Positions 35,777 through 44,564 of a stretch of DNA of 64,000 nucleotides are shown in pieces. The translations under genes and the position numbers were made by a program. Source of the DNA: Candidatus Cetobacterium colombiensis (lineage in GTDB: Bacteria > Fusobacteriota > Fusobacteriia > Fusobacteriales > Fusobacteriaceae); the NCBI RefSeq assembly GCF_033962415.1, contig NZ_JAVIKH010000013.1:1-64000 (forward strand). Reading direction: 5' to 3'. Every line of letters begins with the position of its first letter. Position 1 is the stretch's first letter. Below the pieces are notes generated by a model. It ran no database searches. It saw nothing but the letters and a program-made list of their open reading frames with translations, and was not told the origin of the DNA.

Positions 35777-36136
35777 TTATTTACCGCACTTACAATTACA
35801 AGAATGACCATGGCCATGATGATGATCATGACTGTTACAACCGGCATTACCAGTAACTAATATCTGTTTAAAAAATCCGTCGGCAATATCATCACAAAAA
35901 CCTTCTAGTCCAGAAAAAACTTTTATATCAAGAGATTTTAAATTATTTAAAGCACCTTCACCAATTCCACCACAAGCAACAAATTCAACACCAAGCTCTT
36001 TTAATTGATTTGGAATAGTCCCGTGACCATTACTTTCATGATACTCTTTTTTTGAGCTATCATAAACATAAAATCCTTCTGCTCTACCAAAATGTTGACT
36101 AATTTTATTATTTTCACAAACAACTGCTATTTTCAT
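35777..36136 (-). CDS. NifX/NifB-type metal-cofactor-binding protein
   Basis: A 119-residue protein of the dinitrogenase iron-molybdenum cofactor family: MKIAVVCENNKISQHFGRAEGFYVYD and the GGIGEGALNNLKSLDIKVFSG core. The C-terminus is rich in His and Cys (HDHHHGHGHSCNCKCG), suggesting metal binding. No nitrogenase genes are present. Such stand-alone proteins are common in anaerobes and their role is unknown. An ATG at 36166 opens the frame, but GAGAGGTG is placed for the ATG at 36136. It is cotranscribed with the DUF134 gene. Confidence 0.88.
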   Translation of the reverse strand: MKIAVVCENNKISQHFGRAEGFYVYDSSKKEYHESNGHGTIPNQLKELGVEFVACGGIGEGALNNLKSLDIKVFSGLEGFCDDIADGFFKQILVTGNAGCNSHDHHHGHGHSCNCKCGK

Positions 36137-36160
36137 AAAACACCTCTCTTTGTAAGTAAT

Positions 36161-36172
36161 TGGCATATGCCA
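36161..36172. promoter_or_regulatory. 12-bp palindrome, likely operator
   Basis: The perfect palindrome TGGCATATGCCA lies at about +1 of the leftward promoter at 36179-36207. Such a site would let a dimeric regulator, perhaps the DUF134 protein, block transcription. Confidence 0.5.
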
Positions 36173-36178
36173 TAATTA

Positions 36179-36207
36179 ATATTAGGTTTTTTTATTAAAA
36201 AAGTCAA
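36179..36207 (-). promoter_or_regulatory. Promoter of the NifX-DUF134 operon
   Basis: On the minus strand, TTGACT (36202-36207) and TAATAT (36179-36184) with a 17-base spacer. Confidence 0.75.
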
Positions 36208-36225
36208 GAATTTTTTTTTAAAAAA

Positions 36226-36254
36226 TTGACTCTTAGAATTATTTTTGATAATAT
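36226..36254 (+). promoter_or_regulatory. Promoter of the sigma-54 activator gene
   Basis: TTGACT (36226-36231) and TAATAT (36249-36254) with a 17-base spacer, back to back with the leftward promoter. Confidence 0.75.
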
Positions 36255-36290
36255 ACATATATAAAAATAGTATAAATTAAAAGGAGTATC

Positions 36291-38048
36291 ATGAAAACTG
36301 ATTTATTAGCAATAAAAAATGAACTAAAAAAATATGCAAAAACAATTTCAAAATTATTTTCTATGGATGTTGGAATTTGTGATAAAAACCTTATAAGAAT
36401 AACTGGAAGTGGTCCTCAAAAAGTTGGCGAAAAAATAAAAGGTAGAGCTAATAAAAAAACTTTAGAAACAAAAGAAACAACAGTTATTTTAAACCCTAGA
36501 GAAGATGAAATTTGTAATGGATGTTCAGAAAAAAATTGCTGTTTAGAAGTACTTGAAATTTCAACTCCAATAATATACGAAGGAAATATAATTGGTTTAA
36601 TTAGTTTAGTATCTTTTGATGAAAACCAGAAGAAAAGAGTTTTAGAAAATTTAAAAAATTATTTAGATTTCGTAGAACAAATGGCTGAACTTATAAGTAT
36701 AAGATTTATTGAGTATAATGAAAATTTAGAAAAAACAGAAAGAGAAAAAATATTATCAACAATATTAAATACAATTCCAAAAGGAGTTTTAAGATTTAAC
36801 AAAGATAATATAATAACAAGTGCAAATAACTTTGCTTTAAAAAATATAGATTTAGAAGGTGGAATAGTAGGAAAAGAAATTTTACTAAAATCACAAAATG
36901 ATTTTCTTATGGAGCAAGAAGTATATAAGCTATGTGTAAATCAAAAAGAGTTGATTGTTTTAGGAAAAATTTTTCCTTTTGAAGCGTTTGAAAAAAATGA
37001 AAAGATTTTTATTTTTGATGATATGAGTAAAGTAAATGATGGAATTCGAGGGTTAGTAGAAACATCTAATAGTGTATCTTTAAAAAATATAATAGGTGAA
37101 TCAAAATTTACTCACCAGTTAAAAGAGAGAATAAAACACGTTGCTCCATCTAAATCTACAGTTTTAATAACTGGAGAAAGTGGAACTGGAAAAGAATTAG
37201 TAGCAAGAGCTTTGCATTATCATAGTTCAAGAAGAAATGCTCCATTTGTTGTTATAAATTGTTCAGCTATTCCAGAATCACTACTTGAAAGTGAACTATT
37301 TGGCTATGTTAGAGGTGCATTTACAGGAGCTGATAAAAATGGACGAATGGGAAAATTTGAATTAGCTAATGGTGGAGTTATATTTCTTGATGAGATAGGA
37401 GATATGCCATTGTATTTACAGGCAAAAATTTTAAGAGTTCTTCAAGAAAAAAAGGTGACTAGAGTAGGTTCAAATGTAGATATAGATTTAGATATAAGAA
37501 TTATAGCAGCAACGAATGTAGATTTAGAAAAAAAAATATTAGAAAAAGAATTTAGAGAAGATCTTTATTATAGGTTAAAAGTAATTCCTTTTGAAGTAGC
37601 TCCCTTAAGAGAAAGAAAAGAAGATATTCTGCCAATAACTAAAAATCTTATAAGGAAATATAATAAAATAACAGAAAAATATATAAATTTGATAGATATA
37701 GAAGTAGAAAAATTATTTTTAAATTATGTATGGCCAGGAAATATAAGAGAATTAGAAAATGTGGTAGAGTTTATGTTTAATTTATCAGATAATAGTGATA
37801 TTTTAAGTTTATCAACTATTCCAGAAAAATTATTAGAAAGTAAAAATTTAAAAAGTGATACTGAAGATGAAAAATATTTGGAAAATAAAGATACAGAACT
37901 AGAAGATTTTATTTCTTTAGAAAAAAAGTATATAAAAAAAGCTTTGGAAATATATGGAGATAATACAGAAGGAAAAATAAAAGTTGCACAAAAAATGGGA
38001 ATAGGATTAACAACATTATATAGAAAAATTCAAAAATATGAACTTTAA
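36291..38048 (+). CDS. Sigma-54-dependent transcriptional activator
   Basis: A 585-residue enhancer-binding protein. The N-terminal sensor (1-135) is GAF/sugar-diacid-like with a cysteine cluster, C75, C78, C83, C84 (ICNGCSEKNCCLE), that could bind a metal or iron-sulfur centre or sense thiols. A PAS-like region follows (about 155-260). The AAA+ domain has Walker A GESGTGKE (about 294), the sigma-54 contact loop GAFTGA (about 341) and FLDEIGDM. A Fis-type helix-turn-helix closes the protein (VAQKMGIGLTTLYRKIQKY). Its target is very likely the cysteine operon directly downstream, which has a sigma-54 promoter. Confidence 0.93.
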   Translation: MKTDLLAIKNELKKYAKTISKLFSMDVGICDKNLIRITGSGPQKVGEKIKGRANKKTLETKETTVILNPREDEICNGCSEKNCCLEVLEISTPIIYEGNIIGLISLVSFDENQKKRVLENLKNYLDFVEQMAELISIRFIEYNENLEKTEREKILSTILNTIPKGVLRFNKDNIITSANNFALKNIDLEGGIVGKEILLKSQNDFLMEQEVYKLCVNQKELIVLGKIFPFEAFEKNEKIFIFDDMSKVNDGIRGLVETSNSVSLKNIIGESKFTHQLKERIKHVAPSKSTVLITGESGTGKELVARALHYHSSRRNAPFVVINCSAIPESLLESELFGYVRGAFTGADKNGRMGKFELANGGVIFLDEIGDMPLYLQAKILRVLQEKKVTRVGSNVDIDLDIRIIAATNVDLEKKILEKEFREDLYYRLKVIPFEVAPLRERKEDILPITKNLIRKYNKITEKYINLIDIEVEKLFLNYVWPGNIRELENVVEFMFNLSDNSDILSLSTIPEKLLESKNLKSDTEDEKYLENKDTELEDFISLEKKYIKKALEIYGDNTEGKIKVAQKMGIGLTTLYRKIQKYEL

Positions 38049-38103
38049 TTTCCAAAATGAAAAAAATAATTTTCAAAATGAAAATAATTTTCAAAATGAA
38101 AAA
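38049..38103 (+). repeat. Triple TTTTCAAAATGAAAA repeat, probable activator binding site
   Basis: Three near-identical inverted-repeat elements, TTTCCAAAATGAAA (38049), TTTTCAAAATGAAAA (38070) and the same again (38088), lie 95-150 bases upstream of the sigma-54 promoter. This is the usual distance for an upstream activator sequence. Centre distances are about 21 and 18 bases, two turns or slightly less. Confidence 0.7.
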
Positions 38104-38197
38104 CAAATTCTTAAAGTATTAGTTAAACTTTGTTAAATTAAAGTTAAAATAAAACATATTTAGTTATATAATTACAAAATTTTTACAATTATATACT

Positions 38198-38214
38198 TTG
38201 GCACAAAATTTGCT
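38198..38214 (+). promoter_or_regulatory. Sigma-54 (-24/-12) promoter
   Basis: TTGGCACAAAATTTGCT has GG and GC with exactly ten bases between them, matching the -24/-12 consensus almost perfectly. Transcription should start near 38226, about 50 bases before the cysteine desulfidase gene. Confidence 0.93.
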
Positions 38215-38274
38215 TATATAATATTTGTATATTTTAAATAAAATAAAACAATTATTATTAGGAGGAAATTAAAA

Positions 38275-39555
38275 GTGATGATAGATAAAATTTTAAATAT
38301 ATTAAATGAGGAGATTGTTCCAGCTGAAGGATGTACAGAGCCGATAGCTTTATCTTATATAGGAAGTAAATTAACATCTATTTTAGGTAAAGTTCCAGAA
38401 AAAATAAACATAGCATTATCTGGAAACTTAATAAAAAATGTAAAGAGCGTAAAAATTCCAAATTCTAATGGAATGGTAGGAATTGAAGCGGCTGTAGCTT
38501 TAGGAGCAATTTTAGGTGATTCAACAAAAGAATTAATGGTAATATCAAATGTCGACAAATCAAGATTAAATGAAGTAAAAGAGTATTTAGATAATAAAAA
38601 AGTTGTAGCAACTAAAATAGGAGGAGATGTAAAACTTCATATGAGAGCTACTGGTTTTTTAGGAGAAGATACTGTAACAATAGAGATAAAAGATTACCAT
38701 ACAAATATTGTAAAAATTGAAAAAAATGGTGAAGTTTTAAAAGGATTATCTTGCGATGAAGTAACAAATAATGATACTATGACAGATAAAAGTTTTTTAA
38801 CTATTGAATTAATTCATGATTTAGCAAAAACTATAGATTTATCATTAATTTCTCCAATCTTTGAAAAAGTTATAAACTATAACTCTGCTATAGCAAAAGA
38901 AGGGTTAAAAAATGATTATGGTATTGGAATGGGAAAAAGTTTATATGAAGGGATGCAAGAAGGAATCTATGGAAAAGATTTAAAGAATAAAATAGTAAGT
39001 TTTGCAAGTGCTGGAAGTGATGCAAGAATGAATGGATGTTCAATGCCTGTAATGACAACTAGTGGAAGTGGAAATCAAGGGATGTCAGCATCTTTACCAA
39101 TTATAAAATATTGTGAAGAGAAAAATTTAACTCATGAGCAACTAATAAGAGGTTTATTCTTTTCACATTTAACAACAATACATATAAAATCAAATGTTGG
39201 AAGATTATCAGCATATTGTGGTGTTGTTTGTGCAGGTGGAGGAGTAGCTGGAGCACTAGCATTTTTAGATGGATTATCTTTAGATAGAATAGATGCAGCA
39301 ATAGAAACAACATTAGCTACTTTATCAGGAATGTTATGTGATGGAGCAAAAAGTTCTTGTGCTACTAAAATAGCGAGTTCAGTAGGAATGGCATTTGATT
39401 CTTATTATTTATCTAAAAAGAAAAAAAACTTTGAATATGGTGAAGGTATTGTTGGTAAAAACGTAGAGGCAACATTAGCAAATATAAAAGTTTTAGCACA
39501 TGAAGGTTTAAGAAAAACTGATGAAGTAGTTTTAGAAATAATGTTAAATAACTAA
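38275..39555 (+). CDS. L-cysteine desulfidase family protein
   Basis: A 426-residue member of the UPF0597/CdsB family, related to the iron-sulfur serine dehydratase alpha chain. It breaks L-cysteine into pyruvate, ammonia and sulfide. Iron-sulfur ligand cysteines are recognisable in AEGCTEPIALSY (about 23), DARMNGCSMPVMTTSG (about 246) and CDGAKSSCATK (about 360). A GTG (38275) and an ATG one codon later are both possible starts after AGGAGG. It is the first gene of the sigma-54 controlled operon. Acting on another beta-substituted amino acid is the main alternative. Confidence 0.85.
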   Translation: MMIDKILNILNEEIVPAEGCTEPIALSYIGSKLTSILGKVPEKINIALSGNLIKNVKSVKIPNSNGMVGIEAAVALGAILGDSTKELMVISNVDKSRLNEVKEYLDNKKVVATKIGGDVKLHMRATGFLGEDTVTIEIKDYHTNIVKIEKNGEVLKGLSCDEVTNNDTMTDKSFLTIELIHDLAKTIDLSLISPIFEKVINYNSAIAKEGLKNDYGIGMGKSLYEGMQEGIYGKDLKNKIVSFASAGSDARMNGCSMPVMTTSGSGNQGMSASLPIIKYCEEKNLTHEQLIRGLFFSHLTTIHIKSNVGRLSAYCGVVCAGGGVAGALAFLDGLSLDRIDAAIETTLATLSGMLCDGAKSSCATKIASSVGMAFDSYYLSKKKKNFEYGEGIVGKNVEATLANIKVLAHEGLRKTDEVVLEIMLNN

Positions 39556-39582
39556 TTCTAATAAATAAATTTAGGAGGAAAA

Positions 39583-40926
39583 ATGAAAATAATAATTATC
39601 GGTGGAGTAGCTGCTGGAATGTCAGCAGCGGCAAAGGCAAGTAGATTAAATAAGGATGCAGAAATAGTAATTTATGAAAAGACAGATGTTGTATCTTGGG
39701 GAGCTTGTGGATTACCTTATTATGTAGGAGACTTTTTCCAAAGTCCAAATAATATGATAGCAAGACCTGTGGAAAAATTTATAGAAGCAGGTATGAATAT
39801 AAAAATTAAACATGAAGTTATATCTATCAATGTAAACAAAAAAGAAATAACAATCAAAAATTTATTAACAGATGAAATTTTTACAGATAATTATGATAAG
39901 TTAATGGTAGCAACTGGTGCTCATGCAGTTATGCCACCAATTAAAAATTTAAATACTAATGGGGTTTACACTTTAAAAGAGTATACAGATGGTATTGTTT
40001 TAAAGGAAGAAATGTTAAAAGAAGAAAATCAAAATATAGTTATAGTAGGAGCTGGTTATATAGGTCTTGAAGTTGCAGAGGCAGCAAAACATTTAGGTAA
40101 AAAAAGTGTTAGAATTATTCAGCTTGGAGATAGAGTTCTTTTAGAAAGTTTCGATAAAGAAATAACTGATGTAATGGAAGAAGAGATTAGATCTCACGAG
40201 GATGTTGAACTTCATTTAGAAGAAATTGTTCAAGAAATTGTAGAAGAAAATGGAAAAGTTATAGCAGTAAAAACAAATAAAGGTGAGTATTTAGCAGATA
40301 TAGTTGTTATCTCAACAGGAGTAAGACCAAATACAGCATTTTTAAAAGAAACAGGAATTGAAATGTTATCAAATGGCGCTTTAGTAATAGATAATCATGG
40401 AAAAACAAGTATAGATTCAATATACTCAGCAGGAGACTGTGCAACAGTTCCTCATTTAGTAAGAAATGAAAATGTGTATATACCTTTAGCAACAACTGCT
40501 AATAAAATAGGAAGAGTAGTTGGAGAAAATTTAGCTGGTGTTGAAACAGTATTCCAAGGAACTTTAGGATCAGCTGCAGTAAAAGTTATGAATGTAGAAG
40601 CTGGAAGAACAGGAATAACAGAAGCAGAAGCGATTAAAATGGGAATAGAATACAAAACAGTATTTATAAAAGACAAAAACCAAACAAATTATTATCCAGG
40701 AAGAGAAGATATATTTGTAAAATTAATATATGATGCAAAAACAAGAGTTCTTTTAGGAGGACAAATTGCAGGTAAAAAAGGTGCTGTTTTAAGAGTAGAT
40801 TCTTTAGCAACAGCTATATATTCAAAATTAACAGTGGATGAAATAGGAATGATGGACTTCTGTTATGCACCACCATTTGCAAGAACATGGGATGTAATGA
40901 ATGTTGCAGGAAATGTTGCAAAATAA
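39583..40926 (+). CDS. CoA-disulfide reductase/NADH oxidase family flavoprotein
   Basis: FAD-dependent pyridine nucleotide-disulfide reductase with a single redox cysteine, 447 residues. It has an FAD motif (IIGGVAAGMSAAAKASR), the active cysteine C42 in VVSWGACGLPYYVGD (the CoA-disulfide reductase pattern), an NAD motif (VIVGAGYIGLEVAEAA, about 151) and the second FAD motif (SIYSAGDCA). There is no rhodanese domain. In a cysteine operon it may reduce low-molecular-weight disulfides or persulfides from imported cystine. NADH oxidase activity is an alternative. Confidence 0.83.
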   Translation: MKIIIIGGVAAGMSAAAKASRLNKDAEIVIYEKTDVVSWGACGLPYYVGDFFQSPNNMIARPVEKFIEAGMNIKIKHEVISINVNKKEITIKNLLTDEIFTDNYDKLMVATGAHAVMPPIKNLNTNGVYTLKEYTDGIVLKEEMLKEENQNIVIVGAGYIGLEVAEAAKHLGKKSVRIIQLGDRVLLESFDKEITDVMEEEIRSHEDVELHLEEIVQEIVEENGKVIAVKTNKGEYLADIVVISTGVRPNTAFLKETGIEMLSNGALVIDNHGKTSIDSIYSAGDCATVPHLVRNENVYIPLATTANKIGRVVGENLAGVETVFQGTLGSAAVKVMNVEAGRTGITEAEAIKMGIEYKTVFIKDKNQTNYYPGREDIFVKLIYDAKTRVLLGGQIAGKKGAVLRVDSLATAIYSKLTVDEIGMMDFCYAPPFARTWDVMNVAGNVAK

Positions 40927-40973
40927 TATAAGGTTTCAATAAAAATTAAAATAAAGGGATGGGAAAAAAAACA

Positions 40974-42401
40974 ATGAACAACGTATTTTTTGAACAATTT
41001 TTAATGGTCAGTGATTTAAAAACTGTAGCTTTTTTAGCAATTTTATTAGTTATCTTATATCTAATAAATATGTTGCCTAAGAAAAAATTTAACTTTTCAG
41101 CAAAAGTTATGATTGCCACAGTTATTGGTTTAATTCTAGGATTAGCAATTCAATTTGTAGCCGGATTTCCAGAAAATCCAATGAATTTAACATTTGTAAG
41201 AGAAACGACACTATGGTATAGCTTACTTGGTGGAGGATTTATCTCTTTAATTAGAATGTTAGTAATACCTTTAGTAATGGTATCAATCATTCATGTTATT
41301 ATTAATATGAAAGAGGATGCTAATTTAGGTGATTTAGTAAAGAGAAGTTTAATAGTAACTTTAGTTATGGTTGCTATTTCAGTTGGTGTAGGATTACTAT
41401 TAGGAAATATATTTGAAGTTGGAAAAGTTTCAACAGATGTAGCTCAAGCTATAACAACAGATGCAGGAAAAATTAGAGAAGTAAAGAATATAGTAGATAC
41501 TTTAAAAGCTTTAATTCCTTCAAATCCAGTTACAGCAATGGTTAATTTAAACATTGTTGGATTAGTAATTTTCTCAGCAGTTGTAGGTGTGGCAGCAAAA
41601 AGAATGTCAAAAAAATATATGGATATAGTAAAGCCATTTTTTGATTTAATTAATGCTTTTCAAAAAATAATTGTATCTATGGCAATGAGTATAATTAGAT
41701 GGATGCCTTTAGCAGTAGTACCATTATTAGCAAATACAATAGCACAAAAAGGTATTGGAGCAATTGCAGAAGTAGGAAAATTTATAGCGGTATTATATTT
41801 AGCAACAGCTATAATGTTCGTAATTCAAATGATAGCAGTATCTTTCTTTGGATTAAATCCATTTACATATGTAAAGAAAAGTATCTCTTTAATGATTTTA
41901 GCATTTACATCAAGATCAAGTGTGGGATGTTTACCAGTTACGATATCTACTTTAACAAATAAATTAGGTGTTAGTGAATCAACAGCAAGTTTTGTTGCGA
42001 GTTTTGGAACAACTGCAGGAATGCAAGGATGTGCAGGAATATTTCCAGCACTGACAATAGTTTTCGTAACAAATATGAGTGGTCATTCAATGGATGCAAC
42101 ATTAATAGTAATGTCTATAATAGTTGTATCAATAAGTTCTTTAGGAATTGCTGGAATTCCAGGAACAGCAACAATGGCAGCATCAGTAGCATTATCAGGA
42201 ACTGGATTAGCAGGAATGTTCTCTTTAATCAATCCGATATTAGCTATAGATCCAATTATTGATATGCCTAGAACAATGTTAAATGTTGTAGGATCATTAA
42301 CAAATGCTTTAATGGTAGATAAAAGTTTAGGAAATCTAAACCACGAAGTTTATCAAGATATGGAAGCAGGAAATGAAGTAAACGCTTCAGAAGTAGAATA
42401 A
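40974..42401 (+). CDS. L-cystine/dicarboxylate:cation symporter (TcyP-like)
   Basis: Integral-membrane symporter of the DAACS family, about 475 residues and eight or more membrane segments. Family blocks are GGGFISLIRMLVIPLVMVSIIHV, a serine-rich hairpin region (LMILAFTSRSSVGCLPVTI), and FGTTAGMQGCAGIFPALTIVFV, each seen in part. It is closest in pattern to TcyP/YhcL cystine carriers, which fits an operon that degrades cysteine. The frame also has an ATG at 40959, but the GGGATGGG ribosome-binding site is right for the ATG at 40974. Confidence 0.85.
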   Translation: MNNVFFEQFLMVSDLKTVAFLAILLVILYLINMLPKKKFNFSAKVMIATVIGLILGLAIQFVAGFPENPMNLTFVRETTLWYSLLGGGFISLIRMLVIPLVMVSIIHVIINMKEDANLGDLVKRSLIVTLVMVAISVGVGLLLGNIFEVGKVSTDVAQAITTDAGKIREVKNIVDTLKALIPSNPVTAMVNLNIVGLVIFSAVVGVAAKRMSKKYMDIVKPFFDLINAFQKIIVSMAMSIIRWMPLAVVPLLANTIAQKGIGAIAEVGKFIAVLYLATAIMFVIQMIAVSFFGLNPFTYVKKSISLMILAFTSRSSVGCLPVTISTLTNKLGVSESTASFVASFGTTAGMQGCAGIFPALTIVFVTNMSGHSMDATLIVMSIIVVSISSLGIAGIPGTATMAASVALSGTGLAGMFSLINPILAIDPIIDMPRTMLNVVGSLTNALMVDKSLGNLNHEVYQDMEAGNEVNASEVE

Positions 42402-42404
42402 ATA

Positions 42405-42434
42405 AAAAATTGCCACCTAGCGGTGGCTTTTTTT
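42405..42434. terminator. Bidirectional terminator after the cystine operon
   Basis: GCCACC (42412-42417) pairs with GGTGGC (42422-42427), with A-run and T-run flanks. It serves both convergent units. Confidence 0.9.
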
Positions 42435-44142
42435 ATCTAATTCCATGATATAGTTTATAAAATTTACCATTTAAATTTAAAAGTTCTTCAAAAGTTCCTT
42501 CTTCAACAATATTGTTATCTCCGATTACATAGATTTTATCAAAGTCTTCAAGTATACTAAGACGGTGAGTTATAGCAATAATTATTCTATCTTTGAATTC
42601 AGTTTTTATATTTTTTAAAATTGATTTTTCATTTATAATATCTAAAGCATTTGTAGCTTCATCTAAGAGAATTAAATCTGGTTTTTTTAAAAATAATCTA
42701 GCCATGGCAATTTTTTGTTTTTGACCAGAACTAAGGTGAATTCCTCCTTCTCCAATTATGGAGTTTTCCTCAAGAGTAAATTTATTAAAAACTTCATAAA
42801 CATATGATTTTTCAATGGCAAAATTAAGTTCATCTTCATTACAATTTTCTTTAACTAATATTATATTATCAATTAAAGATGAATTAATAATATAGTCACT
42901 TTGATCAACAATTCCTATTTTTTTTAAATAACTCTCAAATGTAAGTTTATTTAAGGAGATATTATTAATTAAAATTTCTCCATTAGTTGGAATTAAAGCT
43001 CTTTTTAAAAGTGATGCTGTAGTACTTTTTCCAATTCCACTTTCACCAACTAAAGCAATTTTTTCACCTTTGTTAATTTTTAAATTAAAATTTTTTAAAA
43101 TATATTTATTATCATAAGCAAAAGATATATTTTTAAATTCAATAGATGTAATTTTATCATTTAAAATAATATCTCCATCTTCTCGATTATTTAAATTTAT
43201 TATTTCAGAAAAACGATTAACACCTGAAATTCCTTTTTGGTATATATCTACAAGACCAACCATTCTCATAATTCGAAGTCTAAAACGATCAACCAAAAGT
43301 AAAAATGACATTATAATTCCCATTGTAATTCCATCTTTTATAAAAAGATAACCTCCAGCTAGAATAATAATAAGTTGGGTTATATTAGAATAAAATGTAA
43401 TTCCTGAAACTATTAAACTAGATGGAATCATATTTTGCTTTTCACTTTCTAACAAAATTTTATTTTTTTCAAAAAATTTATTTTTAGCATAATTTTCTAA
43501 ATAATTATCTTTTAAAAAAAAGATTGTTTTTAAAAGATCATGAAGGTTTGCTGATAATAAGCCTGAGTTTTTTCTTACAAGTTTATGTCCAAGTTTCATT
43601 TTTTTATTTTCTCTATATACAAAAATTAAGGTTAAAGGTAATGGGGCTAAAGTAATTAAAGATAATTTTATATCAAAGTCTATCATTATAAAAATTGAAG
43701 CTAAAATTGTGATAATTGAAAAAATAAAATCTTCTAATCCTCTATGACATAAAAGAGAAACGCTATCTAAGTCATTTATTATCCTAGAAATAAGGTCACC
43801 ATTTTGATTTTTTTTAAAAAAATCAGAAGGTTGATTTAAAATTTTTTCTAATAAATCATTTCTCATATTTTGTTTTATTTTGCTTCCCATTAATTTTCCA
43901 TTGGCTTGAGAGTTAACAGCAAAGATTAATCGAAGAATGTAAAGAAGTATTAAAGCTATAGAAAATTTTAATAATAAATTTATATTTTTAGAGGGCAGAG
44001 TTTCATCTATTAAATTTTTTATTAAAAGTGGTGAATACACATCAATTGCTGTCATTATTAATCGAATACTTAAAAATAAAAAAAGAAGTTTTTTTTCCTT
44101 TTTTAAATAGTGTATAAGAGTGTCAAAAGATGTTTTTTTCAT
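42433..44142 (-). CDS. ABC exporter, fused membrane and ATPase domains
   Basis: A 569-residue half-transporter of the MsbA/multidrug type that works as a dimer. The N-terminal six-helix membrane domain (1-300) is followed by the ATPase domain with Walker A GESGIGKST (about 361), signature LSSGQKQKIAMARL and Walker B LILLDEATNALD. The substrate (lipid, peptide or drug) cannot be told. It is a single gene on the opposite strand to its neighbours, ending in a shared terminator. Confidence 0.88.
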   Translation of the reverse strand: MKKTSFDTLIHYLKKEKKLLFLFLSIRLIMTAIDVYSPLLIKNLIDETLPSKNINLLLKFSIALILLYILRLIFAVNSQANGKLMGSKIKQNMRNDLLEKILNQPSDFFKKNQNGDLISRIINDLDSVSLLCHRGLEDFIFSIITILASIFIMIDFDIKLSLITLAPLPLTLIFVYRENKKMKLGHKLVRKNSGLLSANLHDLLKTIFFLKDNYLENYAKNKFFEKNKILLESEKQNMIPSSLIVSGITFYSNITQLIIILAGGYLFIKDGITMGIIMSFLLLVDRFRLRIMRMVGLVDIYQKGISGVNRFSEIINLNNREDGDIILNDKITSIEFKNISFAYDNKYILKNFNLKINKGEKIALVGESGIGKSTTASLLKRALIPTNGEILINNISLNKLTFESYLKKIGIVDQSDYIINSSLIDNIILVKENCNEDELNFAIEKSYVYEVFNKFTLEENSIIGEGGIHLSSGQKQKIAMARLFLKKPDLILLDEATNALDIINEKSILKNIKTEFKDRIIIAITHRLSILEDFDKIYVIGDNNIVEEGTFEELLNLNGKFYKLYHGIR

Positions 44143-44318
44143 AAAGTTATTCTCCTTAAATTCTAATTGTTTTTAACAATAAATAGTAACTTTTTTTCTA
44201 TATAAAAGTCAATATATTCTAAAAACAATGATATAAATAATAGATGATAATGTTATAAAAATTAGATAATTTGATTGAAATTTGTACTTTAAAGTGTTAA
44301 TATTGAAATGAATTAAAT

Positions 44319-44473
44319 GTAACGGTTTAATAAATTAAAAGGGAATTAAGTGAGAATCTTAAACGGTCCCGCCACTGTAAAAGAGGACAAAAGCAATAAG
44401 ACCACTGAGAATTTAAAATCTTGGGAAGGGTTGTTAGTAGGATGAATCTAAGTCAGGAGACCTGCCGTTATTT
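44319..44473 (+). promoter_or_regulatory. Cobalamin riboswitch
   Basis: Core sequences of the B12 riboswitch are present: GGGAA...GTGAGAATC, CGGTCCCGCCACTGTAA, ACCACTG, GGGAAGG, and the B12 box AGTCAGGAGACCTGCC (44450-44465). The closing helix pairs AACGG (44321-44325) with CCGTT (44464-44468). It represses the downstream cbiK and corrinoid-uptake genes when adenosylcobalamin is abundant. Confidence 0.96.
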
Positions 44474-44490
44474 AAAATTCTGCGAGGACG

Positions 44491-44524
44491 GAGAAGATAA
44501 TATTTTTATACTTCTCTTTTAATT
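44491..44524 (+). terminator. Expression-platform hairpin of the cobalamin riboswitch
   Basis: GAGAAG (44491-44496) pairs with CTTCTC (44511-44516), followed by TTTTAATTTT. It lies between the riboswitch and cbiK, consistent with control by premature termination. Confidence 0.7.
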
Positions 44525-44564
44525 TTATCTATTAAAAATAAAATAAAAGTGATGAGGAGAAAAG

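Noticed and set aside
35331-36136. Part of a nitrogenase system
   Set aside because: Only a NifX/NifB-type small protein and DUF134 are present, with no nif structural or assembly genes. Such pairs are common in non-fixing anaerobes.
36243-36262. Iteron-like sequence TTGATAATATACATAT upstream of the sigma-54 activator
   Set aside because: It is an isolated match caused by a normal -10 region in AT-rich DNA. No further copies lie at regular spacing.
41699-42262. Two rightward frames rich in Ser/Asn/Tyr inside the cystine symporter gene
   Set aside because: They are out-of-frame shadows of a well-conserved transporter, with no independent start signals.
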